A stretch of 50,085 nucleotides of DNA from Candidatus Kaiserbacteria bacterium (lineage in GTDB: Bacteria; Patescibacteriota; Minisyncoccia; Phycocordibacterales; UBA2100), in assembly GCA_027083345.1 (NCBI GenBank), contig JALWOZ010000025.1, forward strand, positions 1 through 50,085. The letters run 5' to 3'. Shown piece after piece: positions 25,359 to 32,998 of the stretch. The notes below the pieces were generated by a model that was not told where the DNA came from, did not search any database, and saw nothing but the letters and a program-made list of their open reading frames with translations. Position 1 is the stretch's first letter; every line of letters begins with the position of its first letter. The translations under genes were made by a program, and so were the position numbers.

Positions 25359-25916
25359 ATGGCAAATACAAATATACAAACTGTAAAAGACAAAGCAAAT
25401 AATTTATTTGCATCTATAAAGGGCTCTTTCGGCTACACTAGTCCAATGCAAGCTCCTAAGATAGAAAAAGTTATAGTAGCTACGGGCATAGGTAAGGTAC
25501 AAGGAGATAAAAAGAAGGTGGCTCTTATAGCAGATAGGCTAGCTAAGATAACAGGTCAGAAACCTAAACAAAATGCAGCCAAGATCTCTGTAGCCGGCTT
25601 TAAACTACGTGAAGGAAATATTATTGGTTATCAAGTAACATTGCGTGGAGATAGGATGTATAACTTTTTAGATAAATTGATAAACATAGCATTGCCACGT
25701 ACCAGAGACTTTAGAGGTCTTAATGCAGATTCTATAGACGAGATGGGTAATTATAATATTGGTGTACGAGAGCATACAATATTCCCAGAGACATCTGACG
25801 AGGATATTAGCGATGTATTTGGCTTAGGTATTACCATAGTAACAACAGCAAAAACAAAAGAGGAGGCAGAGGCACTACTAAGAGAGATCGGCATGCCATT
25901 AAAGAAGAATAAATAA
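25359..25916 (+). CDS. rplE: 50S ribosomal protein L5
   Basis: This 185-residue uL5 binds 5S rRNA and contacts P-site tRNA. It shows KITGQKPKQNAAKISVAGFKLREG, in pieces, and GNYNIGVREHTIFPE and a GLGITIVTTAKTKEEA ending. In most bacteria rpsN follows. Here rplS does, so this is where the spc operon is broken, with the remainder at 1.3-5.2 kb of the window. Confidence 0.96.
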   Translation: MANTNIQTVKDKANNLFASIKGSFGYTSPMQAPKIEKVIVATGIGKVQGDKKKVALIADRLAKITGQKPKQNAAKISVAGFKLREGNIIGYQVTLRGDRMYNFLDKLINIALPRTRDFRGLNADSIDEMGNYNIGVREHTIFPETSDEDISDVFGLGITIVTTAKTKEEAEALLREIGMPLKKNK

Positions 25917-25929
25917 TAAATAAAGTATT

Positions 25930-26604
25930 ATGAGTACAATTATAGACAATCAAAAAGTGGCAATAAGCCCAGTAGATATGCAAGAGCGTAAAGAGCTAGG
26001 TATACGCACAGGAGACACAGTGCGCGTATGGCAGAAGATAGAGGAGAAGGGCAAGACTCGTCTACAAGCCTTTGAGGGTGTGGTGCTAGCTACTAAGCAT
26101 GGTACTGAGCCGGGAGCAACATTCACAGTACGTAAGGTCGCAAGTGGAGTAGGAGTTGAGAAGGTTTTCCCATTATTCTCCCCAATGATAGATAAGCTAG
26201 AGATAGTAAAGAGAGTGCGTGTACGTAGGTCAAAGCTATACATACTCCGTGACAAGGTTGCAAGAGAGATGAAGAGAGTACTCCGCAGAGGAGAGCAAGT
26301 AGCCATAGCTACTAAGGGTACTGCAGAGCTAGAGGAAGAGCGTAAGCTTGCCGAGGCAAAGCAGAAAGAGATAGACGAGGCGCAGGTCAAGCTAGAGGCA
26401 GAGGAGGCAGCTAAGAAAGAGGCCAAGGAGAAGGCCACAGTAGAAGCTGAGGAGAAAGCTAAGGCAGGCTCTGCTTCGCCAGAGGCTACGCAGGACGACT
26501 CTAAAGAGTCGAAAGAAGAGACCAAAACAGAAGAAAAGCCTGATGATACTAAGGCAGACACAAAGGAGGACAAAGACGTGTCTCCAGAAGATTCAACTAA
26601 GTAA
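25930..26604 (+). CDS. rplS: 50S ribosomal protein L19 with a long charged tail
   Basis: The bL19 core spans about residues 1-115, with IRTGDTVRVWQKI, FEGVVLATKHG, FTVRKVASGVGVEKVFPLFSP and VRRSKLYILRDK. L19 sits at the interface near intersubunit bridge B8. The remaining 110 residues are almost wholly Glu, Lys, Asp, Ala, Ser and Thr, first as a likely helix (residues 135-175) and then as an acidic low-complexity tail. This doubles the usual length. It is the last gene of the operon, with a strong terminator 38 bases on. rplS normally belongs to a separate rpsP-rimM-trmD operon. Confidence 0.93.
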   Translation: MSTIIDNQKVAISPVDMQERKELGIRTGDTVRVWQKIEEKGKTRLQAFEGVVLATKHGTEPGATFTVRKVASGVGVEKVFPLFSPMIDKLEIVKRVRVRRSKLYILRDKVAREMKRVLRRGEQVAIATKGTAELEEERKLAEAKQKEIDEAQVKLEAEEAAKKEAKEKATVEAEEKAKAGSASPEATQDDSKESKEETKTEEKPDDTKADTKEDKDVSPEDSTK

Positions 26605-26642
26605 AACCCGCTCTGCCGAAGCTTTAGCGAAGTAGGGTATGT

Positions 26643-26672
26643 AAAGGCTTCTCACACTTAAGAGAAGCCTTT
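26643..26672 (+). terminator. Terminator of the ribosomal operon
   Basis: A perfect 11-bp stem (AAAGGCTTCTC/GAGAAGCCTTT) with an 8-base loop ends in a T run. The loop bases ACACTTAA (26654-26661) are also complementary to TTAAGTGT at 26672-26679, which would compete with or extend the hairpin. Confidence 0.85.
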
Positions 26673-26676
26673 TAAG

Positions 26677-26685
26677 TGTTATACT
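26677..26685 (+). promoter_or_regulatory. Extended -10 promoter before the ABC exporter
   Basis: TGT followed by TATACT (26680-26685) is an extended -10 element directly after the operon terminator and 20 bases before the ABC transporter ATG. No clear -35 box is seen. Confidence 0.5.
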
Positions 26686-26705
26686 GACAAAATTAAAATA
26701 AATTT

Positions 26706-28475
26706 ATGCAAATAAAAAAGATTTTTGCCTACTACTGGCCACATATAAAGAAGTATAAATGGGTTAATGTACTAACTTTTGGATCTTATGGAGTGGCAGT
26801 TATCTTGTCTGATATACTTACTCCGCTTCTATATAAAAAGCTTGTAGACATAATGAGCTCTACCAATATAAGAGATGTAGATACTTGGTATGTCATGAGT
26901 ATAGTATTATTTTGGGGTATATTACTTATTTTATACAATGTATTTTATCGTATTGGGGACTTTGCTATAGCGTATGCCCAAAGTAAAGCTCTTAAAGGGG
27001 CAATGGATGAAGCGTATAAGAGAGTACAACACCATTCGGTAAAGTTCTTTAACGATAATTTTGCAGGATCGCTGGTTGCGAAGGTCCGTCGCTTCTCAAG
27101 CTCTATAGAGACCATCTACGATGTGATTATCTTTCAATTATGGATGCACGGACTAAACTTAGTAGGTATGTTTGTTGTATTCTTGTACCTAGCCCCTTTG
27201 CTGGCCTTTACTTTTGTAATTTGGTTTGCTGCTTATATAGCGATGACGGTATGGTTTATAAAGCGTAAGATGAAGTTAGACTTAGCTAATGCATCAGCTC
27301 AGTCTAATACAACAGGTAAGCTCGCAGACTCTTTAACTAATACATTTAACATAAAGATGTTTGCAAAAACATTGGCAGAGATTAAGCTTTTTAAGGAGAC
27401 CTCATCTGATGAGGAGCAAAAGAGGTATAAGGCATGGAAGTTCCAAATGTGGCAAAATTTAGTGGCCTCAATGTTTGTAGCAGTATTTGAGTTCATCAGC
27501 GTATTTATTTCAGTGAACATGTGGCTTAATGGAGAGTTGTCTGTTGGTACGCTAGTGCTTATACAGACATTTATGTTCGCCTTGTTTAGGATAGTATTTA
27601 ACATGGGTAAGAGTGCAACTAAGTTTATCAAGGCTCTTACAGACGCTCAAGAGATGGTAGATATCTTTGAGACACCTATAGATGTACAAGATGTTGAGAG
27701 GCCAGAGGTGTGTAAGATTAAAGGCGGAGCAATAGAATTTGAGGGTGTCAACTTCTCATACCATGCTGGCGAGCACGAGGGAGAAAAGTTATTTAGTAAT
27801 TTCTCAATGAGCATAAAGAGTGGCGAGAGAGTAGGCCTTGTGGGTCACAGCGGCTCAGGCAAGACGACTCTTACAAAGCTACTCTTAAGATTTATGGATG
27901 TGGACTCTGGTGAGATACTTATAGACGGGCAAAATATTGCAAAGATTAAGCAAGATGATCTTCGTACAAACATAAGTTATGTGCCACAAGACCCAATACT
28001 CTTCCACAGGAGCTTGAGGGAGAACATTGCCTATGGCAAGAGTGATGCTACAGACGAGCAAATAATAGAGGCCGCTAAGGCAGCAAACGCACATGAGTTC
28101 ATCTCAAGCTTGCCCGAGGGGTACGACACCTTGGTGGGAGAGCGCGGAGTTAAGCTCTCTGGCGGTGAGCGTCAACGTGTGGCTATTGCCAGGGCGATGC
28201 TTAAAGATGCTCCGATACTTATACTCGATGAGGCCACAAGCGCCCTTGACTCTATAAGTGAGCGTAAGATACAAGAGGCCTTCGAGAGGCTTATGCAAGG
28301 GCGCACTACCATAGCTATAGCCCATAGGCTCAGCACTATACAGAAGATGGACAGGATAATAGTATTTGACAATGGTGAGGTAGCAGAGCAGGGCACACAC
28401 CAAGAGCTGAGTAAGAGGGAAGGTGGGGTATACGCAGAGCTCTGGGCAGAGCAAAGTAGCGGGTTTATAAAATAG
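26706..28475 (+). CDS. ABC exporter, fused permease and ATPase
   Basis: This 589-residue half-transporter has six transmembrane helices (about residues 15-310) and one nucleotide-binding domain. Walker A is GHSGSGKTTL (near residue 380), the signature is LSGGERQRVAIARAM (near 485), Walker B is LILDEATSALDS, and the H-loop is IAHRLST. It would act as a homodimer of the MsbA/LmrA type, exporting lipids, peptides or drugs. The substrate cannot be deduced. It is followed at 1 base by the RsmA-type gene. Confidence 0.93.
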   Translation: MQIKKIFAYYWPHIKKYKWVNVLTFGSYGVAVILSDILTPLLYKKLVDIMSSTNIRDVDTWYVMSIVLFWGILLILYNVFYRIGDFAIAYAQSKALKGAMDEAYKRVQHHSVKFFNDNFAGSLVAKVRRFSSSIETIYDVIIFQLWMHGLNLVGMFVVFLYLAPLLAFTFVIWFAAYIAMTVWFIKRKMKLDLANASAQSNTTGKLADSLTNTFNIKMFAKTLAEIKLFKETSSDEEQKRYKAWKFQMWQNLVASMFVAVFEFISVFISVNMWLNGELSVGTLVLIQTFMFALFRIVFNMGKSATKFIKALTDAQEMVDIFETPIDVQDVERPEVCKIKGGAIEFEGVNFSYHAGEHEGEKLFSNFSMSIKSGERVGLVGHSGSGKTTLTKLLLRFMDVDSGEILIDGQNIAKIKQDDLRTNISYVPQDPILFHRSLRENIAYGKSDATDEQIIEAAKAANAHEFISSLPEGYDTLVGERGVKLSGGERQRVAIARAMLKDAPILILDEATSALDSISERKIQEAFERLMQGRTTIAIAHRLSTIQKMDRIIVFDNGEVAEQGTHQELSKREGGVYAELWAEQSSGFIK

Positions 28476-28476
28476 G

Positions 28477-29307
28477 ATGGTGACTGAATACAATACAAAA
28501 CGGAGGGCTAAGTACGGGCAGAATTATATTAAGGACCCAAGTTTGGTGCGCAGGTTGTTAGACAAGACGACTGTGGTGGAAAGTGATGTTGTATTAGAGA
28601 TTGGGTCTGGTGAAGGGGCCTTCACCGGTGAGATACTTAGGCGCGCAGATAAGTTGGTAACCATAGAGATAGATAAGGAGAATGTAGAGCACTTGCAAGA
28701 CGCCTATACAGACGAGGTGCAAGCTAAGAAGCTAGAGATAATACACAAAGATGCATTAGAGTTTGAGTCGCGTTGGGCAAAGACGGAAATTAAGAATCAG
28801 GAGTATAAGATAGTCGCAAGTATACCGTATAGTATAAGCTCAGAGCTGTTTAAAAAGTTTTTACTTAAAAAACCGATGCCGAGCGAGGCGTGGTTTACTG
28901 TGCAGAAGGAGTTTGCCTTGCGCGCAATGGGTAAGAGCGAAAATGGACTGTTGTCTGTGTTATTAAATAGTTTTTATGATATGGAGATTGTGCATGAGTT
29001 TGCTCGTGAGGACTTCTCTCCCGTGCCTGGTGTTGACTCAGTATTCTTACAACTTACAGCGCGAGGTGATGTGTCAGAGCCTGTAGAGATGCACTTTGGT
29101 GAGTATAAAGACTTTGTGCGTGACGGCTTTACTCAGCCCATAAAGACTGTGCAAAAGCACTTTAAAAATATTATAAATCCAAACAAGTTGCAACAACTAG
29201 CAGATAAGCATAAATTTAAACTTAAAGAGCGCACAACAGAGCTCACGGCTTGCCAATGGCAAACGTTATTTATTGAATATATCGTATGGCAAAAGAGCAA
29301 GGCTTAG
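28477..29307 (+). CDS. rsmA: RsmA/KsgA-type rRNA adenine dimethyltransferase
   Basis: This 276-residue SAM-dependent methyltransferase of the KsgA/Erm family is predicted to dimethylate two adenines near the 3' end of 16S rRNA. YGQNYIKDPSLVRRL, LEIGSGEGAFTGEIL (the SAM loop), IEIDKENV and FSPVPGVDSVFL are typical. The catalytic motif is normally NLPY or NIPY and reads SIPY here (residues 115-118), so the asparagine that contacts the target base is replaced. The C-terminal domain is diverged. The TAG stop lies inside the following hairpin. Identity to the family is firm, but activity on the usual adenines is less sure. Confidence 0.82.
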   Translation: MVTEYNTKRRAKYGQNYIKDPSLVRRLLDKTTVVESDVVLEIGSGEGAFTGEILRRADKLVTIEIDKENVEHLQDAYTDEVQAKKLEIIHKDALEFESRWAKTEIKNQEYKIVASIPYSISSELFKKFLLKKPMPSEAWFTVQKEFALRAMGKSENGLLSVLLNSFYDMEIVHEFAREDFSPVPGVDSVFLQLTARGDVSEPVEMHFGEYKDFVRDGFTQPIKTVQKHFKNIINPNKLQQLADKHKFKLKERTTELTACQWQTLFIEYIVWQKSKA

Positions 29308-29321
29308 CCTTGCTCTTTTGC
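29289..29321. terminator. Bidirectional terminator between rsmA and rnpB
   Basis: A perfect 15-bp stem with a 3-base TTA loop spans the last codons and stop of rsmA. The stem has CTCTTTTGC on the plus side and the mirror on the minus side, so it can end both the rsmA transcript and the convergent RNase P RNA. Confidence 0.75.
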
Positions 29322-29325
29322 TGGT

Positions 29326-29624
29326 GCTTGTACTCATAAGCCGGATTCTGTTTTAATGGTCATTTACCTAGGGTAATTGTTACCAATTACCTCTTGCGAT
29401 TCTCCCCTCGACTAAGCTCGGGGCACGATCTTGCACACAGGTAAGGATTTTGCCGTTTCAGCCTAACTTAATAGGATCGTTTCTGTTCGCACCTCTATCC
29501 CTCGATTACTCTCGGGACGACGGGTATTACCCGCTACCATTTTAACCCTTTGACAAGCTCAGGGTATGTGTCCGGACTTTCCTCACCCTTCGACAAACTC
29601 AGGGCGCGACCAATCTGTACAAGC
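29326..29624 (-). ncRNA. rnpB: RNase P RNA
   Basis: The minus strand carries the hallmarks of the catalytic RNA of RNase P, which removes 5' leaders from tRNA precursors. Near the 5' end is GAGGAAAGTCCGGAC, and near the 3' end AGAATCCGGCTTATGAG, the two halves of helix P4. Helix P1 is formed by GCTTGTAC (29624-29617) and GTACAAGC (29333-29326), and P2 by TGGTC/GACCA. GAAACGGCAAAATCCTTACC is the usual P13-P14 region. It is about 299 bases. A TTGACA box lies at 29659-29654 upstream. Four palindromes of one family occupy its peripheral stems (see the repeat entry). Confidence 0.93.
29404..29604. repeat. Four related palindromes within rnpB
   Basis: Short palindromes at 29404-29423, 29498-29517, 29546-29564 and 29586-29604 share the pattern CCCTNGA..A..CTC.GGG. 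On the minus strand this reads close to CCCTGAGYTTGTCGAAGGG. Each folds into a 6 to 8-bp hairpin. All lie at the tips or peripheral stems of RNase P RNA, not in the conserved core. Confidence 0.75.
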
Positions 29625-29689
29625 TATAATATAGTGCCTGTATCACATTGAATTGTCAATTCTATTAAGGTAAGATATTAATAATATTT

Positions 29690-29774
29690 GCCCAGGTGGT
29701 GAAATTGGTAGACACGTGCGCATGAGGTGCGTATGCCGAAAGGCGTGGAGGTTCAAGTCCTCTCCTGGGCACCA
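29690..29774 (+). tRNA. tRNA-Leu (anticodon GAG)
   Basis: It has a 7-bp acceptor GCCCAGG/CCTGGGC, a class II long variable arm (around TGCCGAAAGGCG), and an anticodon stem closing a loop with GAG. The T-arm GAGGTTCAAGTCCTC is clear. The discriminator is A and the CCA end is encoded at 29772-29774. A strong terminator follows 1 base later. Confidence 0.95.
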
Positions 29775-29775
29775 G

Positions 29776-29817
29776 AACAAAGTACGGTAATATTATGCAT
29801 TACCGTACTTTGTTTTT
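29776..29817 (+). terminator. Terminator of tRNA-Leu
   Basis: A perfect 16-bp stem (29776-29791 with 29799-29814) around a 7-base loop is followed by a T run. It directly follows the tRNA. Confidence 0.9.
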
Positions 29818-29861
29818 ATGCTAAGATATAGCTAGTATTATAAGTTTTAATTATTGATAAT

Positions 29862-30260
29862 ATGGAAATGATATTTATAAATTTAAATTGGGTTGCTGTT
29901 GCAGTGGGATTTATCGTTAGCTTTGTGCTTGGTGCGCTTTGGTACTCTCCAAAGATGTTTGGCAAGGGTTGGGCAAGGGGTGTGGGGCACGACTTAGATA
30001 AGATGCAAAATGACGGTAAGGGTCCTATGAAATTTAATTTGATTATGCAGGCACTTACTATAGTTGTATATGCCACAGTTATTAACATTGCATTGCTAAT
30101 GGGCTCATATCAATTTGTATTACTTATTATCGCTATGGTTATGCTTTTTATAAAAACAAATGGACTCTGGGGTACTAAAAGTATGTATGCTATACGAGTA
30201 GAGGTAGGCTTTGTGTTTGTAATGGGGATTATAATGTTAGTATCTCAGATACTTATCTAG
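29862..30260 (+). CDS. DUF1761 membrane protein
   Basis: This 132-residue protein has four predicted helices. NWVAVAVGFIVSFVLGALWYSP and the following MFGKGWARG closely resemble the N-terminus of DUF1761 proteins, whose function is unknown. It sits just before the flavocytochrome gene with a 27-base gap, so it may be co-expressed with it. No catalytic residues are evident. Confidence 0.75.
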   Translation: MEMIFINLNWVAVAVGFIVSFVLGALWYSPKMFGKGWARGVGHDLDKMQNDGKGPMKFNLIMQALTIVVYATVINIALLMGSYQFVLLIIAMVMLFIKTNGLWGTKSMYAIRVEVGFVFVMGIIMLVSQILI

Positions 30261-30287
30261 CTATTTTTGTATTAAAATTATCTAGAT

Positions 30288-31586
30288 ATGTTTAAGAAAT
30301 ATTCAGTATATATATTTCTAGCTATCATAACGTTGATACCTACAATATTATGGCTTAGTGTCCAAACATCCATACCTGGCAATTTGGCTTCTATGGTGGC
30401 AGGGTTGGGCGAGTTGTCTGGTATAGTTGGTACTGTGTTGTTCTCTTTAGTTTTAATGCTATCTACCAGACCTATATTCTTAGAAAAGTATTTTTCAGAG
30501 TTAAATGGACTATATGATTATCATAGCAAGATAGGACAAGTAGCGTTTATGCTATTGCTCGTGCATCCGTTGATGTTGTTACCCAGATATGTGTACAATA
30601 TGCAGGATGCTGTAAAATTCTTCTCTATATCTAATAATTGGCAACAAAGTTTTGGTATTTTGGCTTTGTATCTAACTATTGTTGTTATAATCTTGACATT
30701 GTATCTTAGGCCAAAATACAATATATGGAAGTTTATACATAAATTTTTAGGGGTTGCTTTATTTTTAGGAGCGTTGCATGTATATCTTAGTCCAAGTTTT
30801 GTGTTGCACTCTAGTTGGATATTAAATGTGTATATACTAGGTTGGATGTTTGTCGGAGTAATGCTGTGGCTGTACAGGAGTATATTTGGTAAAAGTCTTA
30901 ATCATATATATAAATATACAATATCAAATATAAGAGCATTAAACGACTCTATAACAGAAGTATCTTTTACTCCAGCTAATGTGAGGGATAGGATAAAGTT
31001 TAGGCCGGGCCAATTTGTATTTTTGAAGATAGTTAATAGCTCATTGTCTAAGGAGCAACACCCTTTTTCTATAGTCTCTCTGCCTGGTGAGGATATATTA
31101 ACCTTAGCAATAAAGAGTCTTGGAGATTATACGGCTAAGTTGAATAGTTCTATACACATATGGGACACAGTATTTATTGAGGGACCTTTTGGATCTTTGA
31201 GTTGTCTTGACGGTAAGCGCAAAAGGCAGGTTTGGATAGCTGGGGGAGTAGGTATAACTCCTTTTGTAAGTATGGCCAAAGACTTAAAAAATAATAGAGG
31301 TTTGAATGTGCATATGTATTATGCTGTTCGTAATGAGTCTGAGGCTGTATATGCGGATATATTAAAAGAGATTGAGAGTAGAATTGATTCATTCACCTTG
31401 ACTATATTTTACTCTGATAAGAGAGGATTTATAACAGCCAAATATATTTATGAGCAAGTGCAAGATATAGGAGATAGGGATATATTAATAGTTGCGCCAC
31501 CTGCTATGGTACACTCTATAAAAGGTGGCTTAGAAGAGTTAGGTATACAAGACAATCATATTTATACAGAAGAATTTAATTTTTAA
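30288..31586 (+). CDS. Ferric-reductase-like flavocytochrome with NAD(P)H/FAD domains
   Basis: This 432-residue protein has a six-helix ferric-reductase-type membrane domain (about residues 8-200). Histidines at 79 and 93 and at 151 and 164 are placed to hold haem. A ferredoxin-reductase-type half follows: FAD motif RPGQFVFLKI, HPFSIVSLPG, and nucleotide motif GGVGITPFVSMAKDL. It would move electrons from NAD(P)H through FAD and haem across the membrane. The next gene is a membrane-anchored cytochrome b5, a likely partner. Such redox genes are not common in CPR genomes, which usually lack respiratory chains. Confidence 0.88.
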   Translation: MFKKYSVYIFLAIITLIPTILWLSVQTSIPGNLASMVAGLGELSGIVGTVLFSLVLMLSTRPIFLEKYFSELNGLYDYHSKIGQVAFMLLLVHPLMLLPRYVYNMQDAVKFFSISNNWQQSFGILALYLTIVVIILTLYLRPKYNIWKFIHKFLGVALFLGALHVYLSPSFVLHSSWILNVYILGWMFVGVMLWLYRSIFGKSLNHIYKYTISNIRALNDSITEVSFTPANVRDRIKFRPGQFVFLKIVNSSLSKEQHPFSIVSLPGEDILTLAIKSLGDYTAKLNSSIHIWDTVFIEGPFGSLSCLDGKRKRQVWIAGGVGITPFVSMAKDLKNNRGLNVHMYYAVRNESEAVYADILKEIESRIDSFTLTIFYSDKRGFITAKYIYEQVQDIGDRDILIVAPPAMVHSIKGGLEELGIQDNHIYTEEFNF

Positions 31587-31595
31587 TATAAAGTT

Positions 31596-32303
31596 ATGAA
31601 AAAAGTTACTTTAATATTTATAATATTTTTTGCATCTATAGTGGGTGTTGTGTATTTATATGCATTTCTAAGTGGAGTAGTACAAACATCTCAAGGTGAT
31701 AAAACTCTTAAAGTTGTAGATAGACCTAAAGATAATAAAATACAGAACTCAAAGAAGTTGAATGTAGATAAGAATATTAAATTAGTTGGGTTGGATATAG
31801 CAAAATTTAAAAATAGTTTAATTTATACTAATAATAGCTCTACAATAAGTTTAGCTGAGGTGGCTAAACACACAACAAAAGATGATTGTTATTTGATTAT
31901 AAATAAAAAGATATATAATGTTAGCGGTTTTCTACAGTATCATCCAGCGGGTAGTCGTATTATTTTGCAATATTGTGGACAAGAAGTAACAGGTATATTT
32001 GCTAGGATACACTCTAATAGGGCGTGGGATCTATTGGCTAAGTATAAAATTGGGTCCGTAGCAAGCTCAGTACAGAGTGCAATACCTCAAGTTTTACAAT
32101 ATATAAGCAATTCGTTAATAGAGCAAAATCCTTCCGCTAGAGTAGTTAAGGTAAGTCCTAAAAAACAATTATATATAGCGAAAGTTATATTTGATAATAA
32201 ATTATATGAGGTTCATATTGATTCTAGTGGTAGGATTGTTCAACAAGAGGTAGCAGATGCAGAGAATTGGAGAGTGTGGGAGGTAGACAGGGATGACAAC
32301 TAG
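31596..32303 (+). CDS. Membrane-anchored cytochrome b5-like protein
   Basis: This 235-residue protein has an N-terminal signal anchor (residues 4-24), a linker, and a cytochrome b5 domain at about residues 83-156. It shows SLAEVAKH, the haem ligand H116 in HPAGS, the second ligand H139 in ARIHSNRAW, and the closing KYKIGSV. The C-terminal 60 residues (YEVHIDSSGRIVQQEV) resemble a PepSY-type module. Facing outside, it could accept electrons from the flavocytochrome encoded 9 bases upstream. The haem ligands are directly visible, while the electron route is inferred. Confidence 0.85.
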   Translation: MKKVTLIFIIFFASIVGVVYLYAFLSGVVQTSQGDKTLKVVDRPKDNKIQNSKKLNVDKNIKLVGLDIAKFKNSLIYTNNSSTISLAEVAKHTTKDDCYLIINKKIYNVSGFLQYHPAGSRIILQYCGQEVTGIFARIHSNRAWDLLAKYKIGSVASSVQSAIPQVLQYISNSLIEQNPSARVVKVSPKKQLYIAKVIFDNKLYEVHIDSSGRIVQQEVADAENWRVWEVDRDDN

Positions 32304-32317
32304 TGTAATATTTGAGT

Positions 32318-32884
32318 ATGTTATACACAGCAAAAGGAGATGATGGCACTACTACAACCTTCGGTTGTGATCAACGAGTGAGTAAGAGCTCTGCGGTGGC
32401 GGAAGCACTCGGCACATTAGATGAAGCTAACTCATATTTGGGTATGTGCAAAGTACAGTCAGTAAGAGTTGGTTTTGTATTGGGTAATCAAGCTGTGGCA
32501 GATATTGTACATGAATTGCAGGATGATATGTTTACTATACAAGCTGAGATTGCCGGAGCTGATAAGGCGATACCTGAGAGTAAGGTTAAATGGCTTGAAG
32601 AAATAATTGCACTAATAGAGTCAGAGCTGCCCTCTATACATAATTTTTTTATCTCAGGAGGCACTGAGCTGGCTGGTAGGTTTGATTTTGCTCGTACTCT
32701 TGTGCGCAGAGCCGAGAGGAGAGTTGTTGGAGTTAATGATGAGTGTTCTGAAGAGGAGATTTTAAGAAAGCCCAGTAAATATACTTTGGCGTATTTAAAT
32801 AGACTTTCTAGTATACTTTATGCTTTGGCGAGATATGCAAATCATAAGCAAGGTATTGTGGAGGATACACCAGATTATAAGTAG
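32318..32884 (+). CDS. PduO-type ATP:cob(I)alamin adenosyltransferase family protein
   Basis: This 188-residue four-helix-bundle protein has the ATP loop TAKGDDGTTTTFGCDQRVSK and the C-terminal FARTLVRRAERRV and YLNRLSSILYALARYANH signatures of PduO/MMAB adenosyltransferases, which make adenosylcobalamin. An upstream TTG at 32312 is in frame, but the ATG at 32318 is preferred. No B12-dependent enzyme or B12 pathway gene is in the window. It could salvage cobalamin or serve another corrinoid- or ATP-related role. Confidence 0.87.
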   Translation: MLYTAKGDDGTTTTFGCDQRVSKSSAVAEALGTLDEANSYLGMCKVQSVRVGFVLGNQAVADIVHELQDDMFTIQAEIAGADKAIPESKVKWLEEIIALIESELPSIHNFFISGGTELAGRFDFARTLVRRAERRVVGVNDECSEEEILRKPSKYTLAYLNRLSSILYALARYANHKQGIVEDTPDYK

Positions 32885-32919
32885 CATTTTTAATATAAAT
32901 TTGTTAGAGTAACGGACAT

Positions 32920-32993
32920 GGCGGCCATAGCTCAGTTGGTAGAGCCCTGGTTTGTGGTACCAGTTGTCGTGGGTTCGAGTCCCACTGGTCGCC
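32920..32993 (+). tRNA. tRNA-His (anticodon GTG)
   Basis: The acceptor GCGGCCA/TGGTCGC is preceded by an encoded G at -1 (32920) facing C at the discriminator (32993), the histidine identity pair. The anticodon stem CTGGT/ACCAG closes a loop with GTG. The T-arm is GGGTTCGAGTCCC. Unlike tRNA-Val and tRNA-Leu here, CCA is not encoded, since the following bases are CAG. The truB start codon lies 5 bases beyond the 3' end. Confidence 0.95.
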
Positions 32994-32998
32994 CAGAT

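Noticed and set aside
25950-26573. A 207-codon Ser-rich frame antisense to rplS
   Set aside because: It is the mirror of the Glu/Lys-rich codons in the L19 tail and has no family features.
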